Assembly: GCA_947600335.1 (NCBI GenBank)
Contig: CANQGB010000010.1
Coordinates: forward strand, 1-38,905
Direction: 5' to 3'
DNA: 38,905 nt
Origin: an uncultured Bacilli bacterium
Lineage (GTDB): Bacteria; Bacillota_I; Bacilli_A; RF39; UBA660
Position numbers and translations under genes: made by a program. Positions 21,054 to 29,123 of this stretch are shown piece by piece (position 1 is the stretch's first letter; each line of letters starts with the position of its first letter). The notes beneath the pieces are model-generated. The model worked only from the letters and a program-made list of their open reading frames with translations. It was not told where the DNA came from and did no database searches.

Positions 21054-22676
21054 ATGGGAAAAATATTTATCTTTGGCCATAAGAATCCGGATACTGATAG
21101 TGTTTGTTCAAGTATTAGTCTAGCTTATTTAAAAAATCAAAAAGGTGAACAAACAACTCCAAGAGTTTTAGGAAATATTAATAAAGAAACTAAATTTGTG
21201 TTAAAATACTTTGGGTTTGCCCAACCGGAATATATCAATAATGTTAAAGTGCAAATTCGGGATATTAATTATAATAAAGGCGTAATGATTAACGAAAATA
21301 CTTCGATTACTAATGCCTTTAATTACATGCAACAAAATAATTTAACAGCTTTACCTTTGGTTAATGAAAAAAAACAATTAACAGGGTTTGTTACTTTAAA
21401 AGAAATTGCATTGATGATGATTTATGGTATGCACGATGAATTAGATACTTCTTATGATAATATTTTAGATACGTTAAATGGAACTCAAATTTTAAAATTT
21501 GATGAAGAAATTGCGGGTAATATCTTGGCCAGTAGTTATCAAAGTCAAACTTTTATTGATGAGATTGAATTAGATAATTCATATGTTTTAATAGTGGGGG
21601 ATCGATACAAAGTATTAGAATATGCGGTTCAAAGTGGCGTTAAGTTGATTATTATTACGGGTAGTCACGATGTGCCAGAAGAAATATTGGAAGAGGCTCG
21701 CCAAAAGAAGGTTAATATTATTCGAACACCATTTAATACTTATCATGCATCTTTAAAAATAAGTCATAGTAATTATATAAGTACGGTTGCTATTAATAAG
21801 AGTCCTGTGGTTGTTAATGAGCTAGATTTTCGCACTGATTTTATGGATTTAGCGGAAAAAACAGGGCATACTAATTATCCGGTTGTTAATACTAAAAAGC
21901 AATGTCTTGGTTTGCTTCGGGTAACCACAGCTTCCGATTACGAAAAGAAAAGAGTTATTTTAGTAGACCATAACAACTTAGACCAAAGTATTATGGGAAT
22001 TGAAGAAGCCGAGATTGTAGAGATAATCGACCATCATAATCTCGGGGCTATTGGAACATCTAAACCAATTAATTTTCGTAGTATGACGGTTGGATGTACT
22101 AGTACAATTCTATATTATATGTACAAAGAAGAAAAAATTCCGATTCCTAAGAATATTGCTGGTTTAATGGTATCGGCTATTTTATCAGATACAATGATTT
22201 TAAAGTCCCCAACGACGACAGAAAAAGATATTACTGCCGCGAATGCTTTAGCTAAAATAGCGGGGATTGATATTAACAAATATGGTATTGAAATGATTAA
22301 AGCTGGTTCATCTATTAAAGGTATGAGTATCGATGATATTATTTTCCAAGATTTAAAATCTTATACGGTTGGTCATACAATGTTAGGAATTAGTCAAGTA
22401 ATGACTTTGGATTTTGATGAAATTAAAAAAGATATGGAAAAATATATTGCTCGGTTAGATGAAATTGCTAAAGGTCAATATAATGTAATTGTTATCTTTA
22501 TTACCGATGTTATTAAAAATGGTTCTTATATGATTTATAATACTGATTCCGAAGAGTTATTAAAAGAAGCTTATGATTTAGATGGTATATATGAAGGTAT
22601 GTATCTAGATAAAATAGTTTCACGGAAAAAACAAATGTTACCTAACTTAATGGATACTTTAGAAAAATGGGGTTAA
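21054..22676 (+). CDS. ppaC: Family II (Mn-dependent) inorganic pyrophosphatase with CBS-DRTGG insert, 540 aa
   Basis: It hydrolyses pyrophosphate to phosphate in the cytoplasm. The DHH-type active site is split by a regulatory insert. The N-terminal metal motif 'GHKNPDTDSVCSSI' (8-21) comes first, then a CBS domain ('VQIRDINYNKGVMINENTSI', about 64-122), a DRTGG-like domain (about 125-240) and a second CBS motif ('TNYPVVNTKKQCLGLLRVT'). The rest of the catalytic core follows: 'VILVDHNNL', 'VEIIDHHNLG', 'SDTMILKSPTT', and a C-terminal DHHA2 domain with 'SIKGMS'. CBS-PPases of this layout are known to be regulated by adenine nucleotides, and the DRTGG form also by diadenosine polyphosphates. 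Plain family II enzymes are about 310 aa, so the length agrees with the insert. AGGAAGTGGG precedes the ATG, and the gene lies 58 nt after uvrB. Confidence 0.93.
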   Translation: MGKIFIFGHKNPDTDSVCSSISLAYLKNQKGEQTTPRVLGNINKETKFVLKYFGFAQPEYINNVKVQIRDINYNKGVMINENTSITNAFNYMQQNNLTALPLVNEKKQLTGFVTLKEIALMMIYGMHDELDTSYDNILDTLNGTQILKFDEEIAGNILASSYQSQTFIDEIELDNSYVLIVGDRYKVLEYAVQSGVKLIIITGSHDVPEEILEEARQKKVNIIRTPFNTYHASLKISHSNYISTVAINKSPVVVNELDFRTDFMDLAEKTGHTNYPVVNTKKQCLGLLRVTTASDYEKKRVILVDHNNLDQSIMGIEEAEIVEIIDHHNLGAIGTSKPINFRSMTVGCTSTILYYMYKEEKIPIPKNIAGLMVSAILSDTMILKSPTTTEKDITAANALAKIAGIDINKYGIEMIKAGSSIKGMSIDDIIFQDLKSYTVGHTMLGISQVMTLDFDEIKKDMEKYIARLDEIAKGQYNVIVIFITDVIKNGSYMIYNTDSEELLKEAYDLDGIYEGMYLDKIVSRKKQMLPNLMDTLEKWG

Positions 22677-22690
22677 AGACCTCTTTTTTT
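22669..22690 (+). terminator. Terminator overlapping the ppaC stop
   Basis: GGGGT, loop TAAAG, ACCTC, then seven T. A short 5-bp stem with one G-U pair, so moderate strength. Confidence 0.5.
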
Positions 22691-22698
22691 GTTATACT
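22690..22698 (+). promoter_or_regulatory. Extended -10 promoter of the SDR gene
   Basis: TGT-TATACT immediately after the terminator T-run. It gives a very short leader to the TTG start at 22716. Confidence 0.5.
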
Positions 22699-22715
22699 AA
22701 AAATAGGTGGTAAAA

Positions 22716-23468
22716 TTGAAAGCATTAATAACTGGGGCTAGTAGTGGAATTGGTAGGGATATGGCTTATTATTTAGCTAGTCAAAATATCGATTTAATCT
22801 TGGTAGCACGGCGAAAAGAAAGATTAGAAGACATTCAAAAAGATTTAAAAGTAAAGGTAACAATTATGCCGTTAGATTTAAGGAATGAAAAAAATGTTTT
22901 TAAACTTTATGATAAAGTGGCCAAAGAAAATATTGATATTTTAATAAACAATGCTGGATTTGGTTTATTTGGCAATTTTAGTGAAACAGATTTAGATAGA
23001 GAATTAGAAATGATAGATTTGAATATTAAAACTTATCATATTTTAACAAAGTTATTTTTACAAGATTTTATGAAAAAAGATGCCGGTTATATTTTAAATG
23101 TTTGTAGTAGTGCAGGTTTTTTAGCGGGACCGCGTTTGAGTACTTATTATGCTACGAAAAATTATATTACTAAACTAACCTTGGCTATTTATGAAGAATT
23201 AAGGCAACAAAAAAGTAAAGTGACTATCTGTGCTTTGTGTCCCGGACCAGTGAATACTGAATTTACGAAAGTGGCTAAAGGTAAATTTACGGTTAATGAA
23301 GCTGACAGTAAATATGTGGCGAAATACGCGATTGATAAAATGTTTCAACGAAAATTAATTATTGTCCCGACATTGCGGATGAAAGTTGGTTTGTTTTTCG
23401 CGCGGTTTGCGCCATGGAAATTAATTTTAAAAATTGCTTATCATATTGAATATCGAAAAAGTTCCTAA
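22716..23468 (+). CDS. Short-chain dehydrogenase/reductase, 250 aa
   Basis: A classical SDR: the NAD(P)-binding 'ALITGASSGIGRDMAYYLA' comes at the N-terminus, with 'ARRKERLE' after beta-2 (Arg pair suggesting NADPH preference), 'INNAGFGLFG', the catalytic 'VCSSAGF' Ser and 'YYATK' Tyr-x-x-x-Lys, and 'CPGPVNTEF'. The substrate is unknown; a C-terminal basic helix ('APWKLILKIAYHIEYRKSS') resembles the DltE/YqjQ-like subgroup of lipid or ketone reductases. Start TTG 22716 is chosen because AGGTGG overlaps the earlier in-frame GTG 22707 and is then correctly spaced. It lies between ppaC and an MFS-like gene, each with its own weak promoter. Confidence 0.85.
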   Translation: MKALITGASSGIGRDMAYYLASQNIDLILVARRKERLEDIQKDLKVKVTIMPLDLRNEKNVFKLYDKVAKENIDILINNAGFGLFGNFSETDLDRELEMIDLNIKTYHILTKLFLQDFMKKDAGYILNVCSSAGFLAGPRLSTYYATKNYITKLTLAIYEELRQQKSKVTICALCPGPVNTEFTKVAKGKFTVNEADSKYVAKYAIDKMFQRKLIIVPTLRMKVGLFFARFAPWKLILKIAYHIEYRKSS

Positions 23469-23482
23469 AAAGCATTTAAATA

Positions 23483-23491
23483 TGTTAAAAT
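23483..23491 (+). promoter_or_regulatory. Extended -10 promoter of the MFS-like gene
   Basis: TGT-TAAAAT, 17 nt before the ATG; no clear -35. Confidence 0.45.
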
Positions 23492-23507
23492 TATTTTAGG
23501 TGGTAGT

Positions 23508-24695
23508 ATGCAGAAACTAAAAAACAATACTAGTTTAGGATTACTGGTCTTTTTAGCTTTATTTGGACTATCTATTGGTACTTTTGATAATTATCGGGAA
23601 TTGTGGATAAGTACTAATGGTTTAACTCCTTCATCTATTAGTCATATTATAAGTGTTTCTTATATCGTAACAGTGTTTGTTCTTTTTTATTTTTCAATAC
23701 GAATTTCCCCTAGTAAGTTAAAATTAGGAGTTTGTTTAACTTTGATTTTAAATATGCTAACGGGTACCATACTGATTTGTTTAAATAATACAGGTTATTT
23801 ATTTTGGATAAAGTTTTTAATGTTTTTTAACATTGCCTTTAGTCAATTAATTTTGGCTAGTGCTTATCCTTTAATGATGAGTATCCAAAAAGATGATGAG
23901 TTATATACGAAAAAAGTATTTGTCGAATCTTTTTTTAACAAACTGGGTTTTTTAATTGTAGCAATTTTATTAGGTAAGACTATCTTTTCACGGGTAATAG
24001 ATTACAATACCTGTTTATTGTTTTCGGTTATTTTTAATTTCTTCGCTTTAATTGTGCTACTAGCTATCCCGGTAGTAAATAACAATCGTAACCATTTTGA
24101 TCTCACTAGTTCTTTAAAATATTTTCAAAAAAACAAAGTAATTTATCATTTTTTATTGGTTAATATGCTCGGGGACTTAATTTGGGGTGCTTGTTTAGGA
24201 CTACCTATGTTGTTATTAACTGAGAATTTACAATTATCTTCGGCACTTGCTAGTTTAATCATTTTAAGTCTTGGAATATTGTCGAGTATCTTAGCCATTG
24301 TTTTTCTGAAATATTGGCGCTTTTCCAATGATAAGTATAATTTGTTTGTCAAATTTGGATTGCGGATTATTTTATATGTTCTGTTGTTTATAACTGGTAA
24401 TAAGGTAATTTTATGGGGCATTATCGGCTATTTACTTTTGACTGACCAAACCCACGGCTATATATTTCAAAGTTACTTTATCAATAATATCAAAGAAGAG
24501 TATTCCCTTTTTTTAACTACGCTGCGTTATTGTACCTCTTTATTGGGGAGAGCTATTGGAACCTTTTTTTGCGGGTTAGTGTTTAAGCAAAATTTGTCTA
24601 TCTTTATCTTACCCACTTTAATTTTTAGTATCATCCATTATTTTTTAGCGGTTGATTTAATTAAGAAAAAGGAAAATGGTTTAATAAATGATTAA
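23508..24695 (+). CDS. MFS-like multi-spanning membrane protein, 395 aa
   Basis: About 11-12 hydrophobic helices run through the whole length with short basic loops, the layout of a major facilitator transporter split into two halves near residue 190 (polar linker 'VVNNNRNHFDLTSSLKYFQK'). The first half includes 'GLSIGTFDNYRELWISTNGL' and 'SPSKLKLG', the latter at the place of the MFS loop 2-3 motif but without the classic G-x-x-x-D-R-x-G-R-K. No substrate can be inferred. AGGTGG lies about 6 nt before the ATG. It lies between an SDR and uvrA without obvious functional link. Confidence 0.7.
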   Translation: MQKLKNNTSLGLLVFLALFGLSIGTFDNYRELWISTNGLTPSSISHIISVSYIVTVFVLFYFSIRISPSKLKLGVCLTLILNMLTGTILICLNNTGYLFWIKFLMFFNIAFSQLILASAYPLMMSIQKDDELYTKKVFVESFFNKLGFLIVAILLGKTIFSRVIDYNTCLLFSVIFNFFALIVLLAIPVVNNNRNHFDLTSSLKYFQKNKVIYHFLLVNMLGDLIWGACLGLPMLLLTENLQLSSALASLIILSLGILSSILAIVFLKYWRFSNDKYNLFVKFGLRIILYVLLFITGNKVILWGIIGYLLLTDQTHGYIFQSYFINNIKEEYSLFLTTLRYCTSLLGRAIGTFFCGLVFKQNLSIFILPTLIFSIIHYFLAVDLIKKKENGLIND

Positions 24696-24764
24696 ACTAT
24701 TTTTTTAATTGCCATACGAACAAATATATGCTATATTAATTTTGCAAATAAAAGTGTTTTTTTG

Positions 24765-24773
24765 TGGTAAAAT
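24765..24773 (+). promoter_or_regulatory. uvrA promoter (extended -10)
   Basis: TGG-TAAAAT. A TTGCAA at 24742 is 20 bp away, so the -35 is poor. A second -10-like TGCTATATT lies at 24729-24737. Confidence 0.5.
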
Positions 24774-24798
24774 AATTAACGCAAGTGAGGTAATTAAT

Positions 24799-27603
24799 AT
24801 GGATAAGATTATAGTTAAAGGGGCAAGAGAGAATAATTTAAAAAATGTTAACCTTGAACTACCTAAAAATAAACTTATTGTGATGACGGGAGTATCAGGA
24901 AGCGGGAAAAGTAGTTTAGCTTTTGATACGATTTATGCCGAAGGTCAAAGAAGATATGTCGAAAGTTTAAGTGCTTATGCGCGTCAATTCATTGGTAATA
25001 GTGAAAAACCAGATGTGGATAGTATAGAAGGGTTAAGTCCGAGTATTTCGATTGACCAAAAAACTACAAATAAAAATCCGCGGAGTACTGTCGGAACTAT
25101 TACGGAAATATATGATTATCTACGTTTGTTGTTTTCGAGAATAGGTACACCATATTGTCCGAATCATCATGTTCCGATTAAAAGTCAAAGTATTGAAGAA
25201 ATGACTAATCGAGTTTTAGAATTAGAAGAAGGAACTAAAATTGAGGTTTTAGCGCCAATTTGTCGGGGTGAAAAAGGAACGCACAAAGAATTATTTGATA
25301 GTATGCGGGCTAAAGGTTTTTCAAAAGTACGAGTTAATGGAACTAATTATGGTTTAGAAGAAGAAATTACTTTAGAAAAAAATAAAAAAGATAACATCGA
25401 TGTGATAGTAGATAGAATTGTTGTCAATGATGAAGAAAGAAGCCGTATCTTCGAGGCTATTGAAACAAGTACTAAATTAGCAAGTGGCAGAGTGATTATT
25501 CATATTATTAATGGCGAAGAATTAATGATGAGCGAGAATTATGCTTGTTTGGAATGTAATTATTCAATTGGCGAATTAGAACCACGAATGTTTTCGTTTA
25601 ATAGTCCTTATGGAGCTTGTGATGCTTGTAAAGGTTTAGGAACCAAATTACAATTAAGTACCGACTTACTTATTCCTGATAAAACTCGGAGTATTAAAAA
25701 TGGCGCGATTGTCGCATTAAATATGGATTATAATATGTATATTGCTCAATTGTTAACCGTTTGTGAACATTATGATATTGATATTACTGTACCTGTTAAA
25801 GATATGCCTAAAGATAAACTCAATTTAATTTTGTATGGAACCGATGAAAAATTAGAATTTAAGTATACGTCTAAAACCGGTAATACGAGTACAAAATTAG
25901 ACTACTATGAGGGAGTTGTTAACAATTTACAAAGAAGATACATGGAAACTTCCAGTACTTGGATTAGAGAATGGCTTGAAAATTATATGGTCGAAACTGA
26001 ATGTGAAGAATGTCATGGAGCTCGGTTAGATAAAAGTATCTTATCTGTTTATATTAACAAAAAAAATATTTATGATATGTGTTGTTTAAGTATTAGTGAA
26101 CTCTTAGAATTTATTCAAAACTTAAAATTAACCAAGGAACAACAAGAAATCAGTCACTTAATTATTCAAGAAATTAAAAATCGCTTGGAGTTCTTGGAAA
26201 ATGTTGGTTTAGGTTATTTATCGTTAAATCGGCCAGCGGGAACTTTATCTGGTGGTGAAAGTCAACGAATTAGGTTGGCTACCCAAATTGGTAGTAAATT
26301 ATCAGGCGTTTTATATGTTTTAGATGAACCTAGTATCGGTCTTCATCAAAGAGATAACGAAAAATTAATCTATTCTTTACAAGAAATGCGAGATTTAGGT
26401 AATACTTTAATAGTTGTAGAACACGATACGGATACTATGTTGGCCGCTGATTTTTTAGTAGATGTTGGTCCGGGAGCAGGCGATAATGGCGGCGAGATTG
26501 TCGCTTATGGTACGCCCGAAGAGGTTATGAACAACGAAAATAGTCTAACGGGCCGTTATTTAAAAGGAATTGAAAAAATTGAAGTACCGAAAAAAAGAAG
26601 AAAGGGCAATGGTAAATTTTTAGAGGTTGTTAAAGCAAGTGAAAATAACTTAAAGAATGTTACCGTTAAGTTCCCTTTAGGCAAGTTTATTTGTGTAACT
26701 GGGGTTTCTGGTAGTGGTAAAAGTACTTTAGTCAATGAAATTTTATATAAAACTTTAGCCAAAAATTTATATCGTTCCAAAGAAATTCCCGGCAAATGTA
26801 AGGATGTCAAAGGCTTAGAAAATATCGATAAAGTGGTCGATATTACGCAAGACGCTATTGGGAGAACCCCTAGAAGTAATCCAGCTACTTATGTGGGAGT
26901 ATTTGATGATATTAGAACTGTCTTTACCGAAATGAAAGAAAGTAAAATGCGGGGTTATGATAAGAGTCGTTTTTCCTTCAATGTAAAAGGTGGCCGTTGT
27001 GAAGCATGTCAAGGTGATGGCGTTAAAAAAATCGAAATGCATTTTTTACCTGATGTTTATGTGCCTTGTGATGTTTGTCATGGTGCCAGATATAATCGGG
27101 AAACTTTGGATATCAAATTTAAAGGTAAAAATATTGCAGAAGTGTTAGATATGCGGGTATCTGAAGCGGTCGAGTTCTTCGCAAATGTGCCAAAAGTTAA
27201 GCAAAAACTCGATGTCATGATGGATGTTGGTTTATCATATATTAAGTTAGGTCAAAGTGCGCCAACTTTATCAGGCGGTGAAGCTGGTCGGGTAAAACTG
27301 GCCAAAGAATTACAAAAGAAAGCTACTGGTAAAAGTGTCTTTATTTTAGATGAACCAACAACCGGGTTACATACTGATGATATTAAAAAATTGTTAGTTA
27401 TTCTCAATCGAATTGTCGACAACGGTGATACAGTCATTGTGATAGAACATAATTTAGATGTCATTAAAGTAGCCGATTATATAATTGATTTAGGACCTGA
27501 AGGAGGAAATGGTGGTGGCGAAATAGTTGCGACTGGTACGCCTGAAGAAGTGGCCAAAGTTAAGAACTCTTATACTGGAGAATTCCTAAAGAAATATCTT
27601 TAA
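24799..27603 (+). CDS. uvrA: Excinuclease ABC subunit A (UvrA), 934 aa
   Basis: The damage-sensing ABC ATPase dimer of nucleotide excision repair, which loads UvrB. It starts 'MDKIIVKGARENNLKNVNLE', with first Walker A 'GVSGSGKSS', 'YARQF', and zinc sites formed by 'CLECNYSIGELEPRMFSFNS' with 'CDACKGLG', and by 'CEACQGDG' with 'CDVCHG'. Signature motifs 'LSGGESQRIRLA' and 'LSGGEAGRVKLAKEL', second Walker A 'GVSGSGKST', and both Walker B regions ('LDEPSIGLH', 'LDEPTTGLH') are present. The first small zinc module is degenerate ('YCPNHHVPI'), as in many UvrA proteins. ATG 24799 has GTGAGG about 9 nt upstream, whereas the longer frame to 24709 runs over the promoter. Full length for the family. 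Confidence 0.97.
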   Translation: MDKIIVKGARENNLKNVNLELPKNKLIVMTGVSGSGKSSLAFDTIYAEGQRRYVESLSAYARQFIGNSEKPDVDSIEGLSPSISIDQKTTNKNPRSTVGTITEIYDYLRLLFSRIGTPYCPNHHVPIKSQSIEEMTNRVLELEEGTKIEVLAPICRGEKGTHKELFDSMRAKGFSKVRVNGTNYGLEEEITLEKNKKDNIDVIVDRIVVNDEERSRIFEAIETSTKLASGRVIIHIINGEELMMSENYACLECNYSIGELEPRMFSFNSPYGACDACKGLGTKLQLSTDLLIPDKTRSIKNGAIVALNMDYNMYIAQLLTVCEHYDIDITVPVKDMPKDKLNLILYGTDEKLEFKYTSKTGNTSTKLDYYEGVVNNLQRRYMETSSTWIREWLENYMVETECEECHGARLDKSILSVYINKKNIYDMCCLSISELLEFIQNLKLTKEQQEISHLIIQEIKNRLEFLENVGLGYLSLNRPAGTLSGGESQRIRLATQIGSKLSGVLYVLDEPSIGLHQRDNEKLIYSLQEMRDLGNTLIVVEHDTDTMLAADFLVDVGPGAGDNGGEIVAYGTPEEVMNNENSLTGRYLKGIEKIEVPKKRRKGNGKFLEVVKASENNLKNVTVKFPLGKFICVTGVSGSGKSTLVNEILYKTLAKNLYRSKEIPGKCKDVKGLENIDKVVDITQDAIGRTPRSNPATYVGVFDDIRTVFTEMKESKMRGYDKSRFSFNVKGGRCEACQGDGVKKIEMHFLPDVYVPCDVCHGARYNRETLDIKFKGKNIAEVLDMRVSEAVEFFANVPKVKQKLDVMMDVGLSYIKLGQSAPTLSGGEAGRVKLAKELQKKATGKSVFILDEPTTGLHTDDIKKLLVILNRIVDNGDTVIVIEHNLDVIKVADYIIDLGPEGGNGGGEIVATGTPEEVAKVKNSYTGEFLKKYL

Positions 27604-27621
27604 TTGTGCAATCATTTTTAG

Positions 27622-27627
27622 TATAAT
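27622..27627 (+). promoter_or_regulatory. -10 box upstream of lgt
   Basis: TATAAT with only a weak TTTAAT at the -35 position (17-bp spacing). The gene starts 21 nt later. Confidence 0.4.
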
Positions 27628-27647
27628 AATGCAAGGAAGGTGAACAA

Positions 27648-28460
27648 ATGAACCCCATTTTATTTACGATAGCTGGAATAAGTATTAGATGGTATTCGGT
27701 TTTGTTATTAATTGCAATTATTTTAGGTTTTATTTTAATTGAATATGAAGGTAAAAAATATGAATATCCTAAAGACTTTCTTTTTAATCTAGTTTTTTGG
27801 GTTGTAATTATTGGTTTTATTAGTGCGCGTTTATATTATGTTTTATTTAATTATAAAATGTATATCAATGATCCGATTAGTATTTTTAAAATCTGGGAAG
27901 GCGGTTTAGCAATTCATGGTGGTTTAATCGGCGGCTTTTTAACTTTGTTATTTTATTGTAAAAGATACAATGCGAATGTTTTAAAAGTAACTGATATGGC
28001 TACAATTCCACTTTTACTCGGACAAGCTATTGGTCGTTGGGGTAATTTCTTTAATAGTGAAGCCCATGGAAGCGCAACCAGTTTGTTAGAATTACAAAAT
28101 TATCATATTCCCAAGTTTATTATTGAAGGCATGCATATTAATGGGATTTATTATCATCCAACTTTCTTTTATGAATCAATTTGGTGTTTGTTAGGTGTTT
28201 TTTTGCTTTTGGTCGTTCGGCATTATCGGTATTTAAAGGTTGGCGAATTAACTTGTATTTATTTAATGTGGTATAGTTTTGGGCGCTTCTTTATCGAGGC
28301 TTTAAGGACTGATTCTTTGATGTTTTCGGGCTTTAAAGTAGCCCAAATTGTTTCGATTACATTGTTTATAATTGGACTAATCATGTTGTTATTTATTAAA
28401 AGAAAAAGTAAGTTTGAAAGTTTATACCATAACACTGGTGGTAGTAATATAAAATATTAA
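27648..28460 (+). CDS. lgt: Prolipoprotein diacylglyceryl transferase (Lgt), 270 aa
   Basis: It transfers diacylglyceryl from phosphatidylglycerol to the lipobox Cys of prelipoproteins at the membrane. About seven transmembrane helices are seen. Motifs are 'IRWYSVLLLIAI', 'AIHGGLIGG' with the essential His, 'GQAIGRWGNFFNSEAHG' (family signature G-R-x-G-N-F-x-N-x-E), 'YHPTFFYES' and 'GELTCIYLMWYSFGRFFIE'. AGGAAGGTGA precedes the ATG by 5 nt. It follows uvrA by 44 nt with its own -10. Confidence 0.95.
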   Translation: MNPILFTIAGISIRWYSVLLLIAIILGFILIEYEGKKYEYPKDFLFNLVFWVVIIGFISARLYYVLFNYKMYINDPISIFKIWEGGLAIHGGLIGGFLTLLFYCKRYNANVLKVTDMATIPLLLGQAIGRWGNFFNSEAHGSATSLLELQNYHIPKFIIEGMHINGIYYHPTFFYESIWCLLGVFLLLVVRHYRYLKVGELTCIYLMWYSFGRFFIEALRTDSLMFSGFKVAQIVSITLFIIGLIMLLFIKRKSKFESLYHNTGGSNIKY

Positions 28461-28467
28461 AAGATAA

Positions 28468-28496
28468 TTGACAAAATCTTCAGAATAATAGATAAT
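28468..28496 (+). promoter_or_regulatory. Promoter of the small TasA-like gene
   Basis: TTGACA (28468-28473), 17-bp spacer, GATAAT (28491-28496). Confidence 0.75.
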
Positions 28497-28522
28497 TATA
28501 TTATAGAATATGGGTGATTCTA

Positions 28523-29056
28523 ATGAAAGTTAAAGAAAATAGAACAGTTCTTTTGTTGTCTTTGTTTATTGTTACTGCGCTAGTTATTTTAACTATTATG
28601 GGTAGTTATGCCTTTTATCAATCAACATTAACAACTAAGGGTACGGCAACTGGACCTTCAGTAAAAGCTGGTAACTTACAATTAGATTTTGCTGATGGAA
28701 CTAGTAATGTTAATTTGACAAATATGATTCCTGGCGATTCTTATTCTAAAAAGTTTACAATTAAAAATTCAGGAACAGAAAGTGTAAAGTTTAAAATAAT
28801 TATTAAAGATGTTACCAATACTTTTACTAATAAGAAGGATGTAACTATTACGGTTAAACAAGGTACTACAGCTATAAAATCAAATGTTCAATTTCCAACT
28901 GCCAAAGCAGCGATAACGGATACTATAACTTTAGCTCCAAGTGCAACGGCTACATCGTATGAAGTAATTATAACCTATAATTCAACTACAGCAGATCAAA
29001 CTGGTGATATGGAAAAAAAGCTAGTCGGTACGATTTTTATCGAGGGTGCGGCGTAA
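28523..29056 (+). CDS. Small TasA/camelysin-like secreted protein, 177 aa
   Basis: It begins MKVKENRTVLLLS, with a hydrophobic core ending 'VILTIMGSYAFYQSTLTTKG', a SipW-class signal junction. The mature domain has the family pattern 'VKAGNLQLDFADG', 'MIPGDSYSKKFTIKNSGTES', 'VKFKIIIKDV', 'ITLAPSATATSYEVIITYN' and a closing 'VGTIFIEG'. No Cys pair, unlike the paralogues at 3683 and 4911. It is the closest match in the window to the C-terminal domain of the giant repeat protein. GGGTGA lies 5 nt before ATG 28523. It sits among housekeeping genes 18 kb from sipW, with its own promoter and terminator. It is presumably exported and processed by SipW. Confidence 0.75.
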   Translation: MKVKENRTVLLLSLFIVTALVILTIMGSYAFYQSTLTTKGTATGPSVKAGNLQLDFADGTSNVNLTNMIPGDSYSKKFTIKNSGTESVKFKIIIKDVTNTFTNKKDVTITVKQGTTAIKSNVQFPTAKAAITDTITLAPSATATSYEVIITYNSTTADQTGDMEKKLVGTIFIEGAA

Positions 29057-29076
29057 TATAATAAATAATTGGTTAG

Positions 29077-29109
29077 GATATAGATTAAATATCTATATCT
29101 TTATTTTTT
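29077..29109 (+). terminator. Terminator of the small TasA-like gene
   Basis: GATATAGAT, loop TAAAT, ATCTATATC, then TTTATTTTTT. It stands directly before the Shine-Dalgarno of tex. Confidence 0.75.
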
Positions 29110-29123
29110 GGAGGTAAATATAT

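Noticed and set aside
26556-27464. Minus-strand open frames within uvrA
   Set aside because: Antisense shadows of a strongly conserved gene, without ribosome sites.
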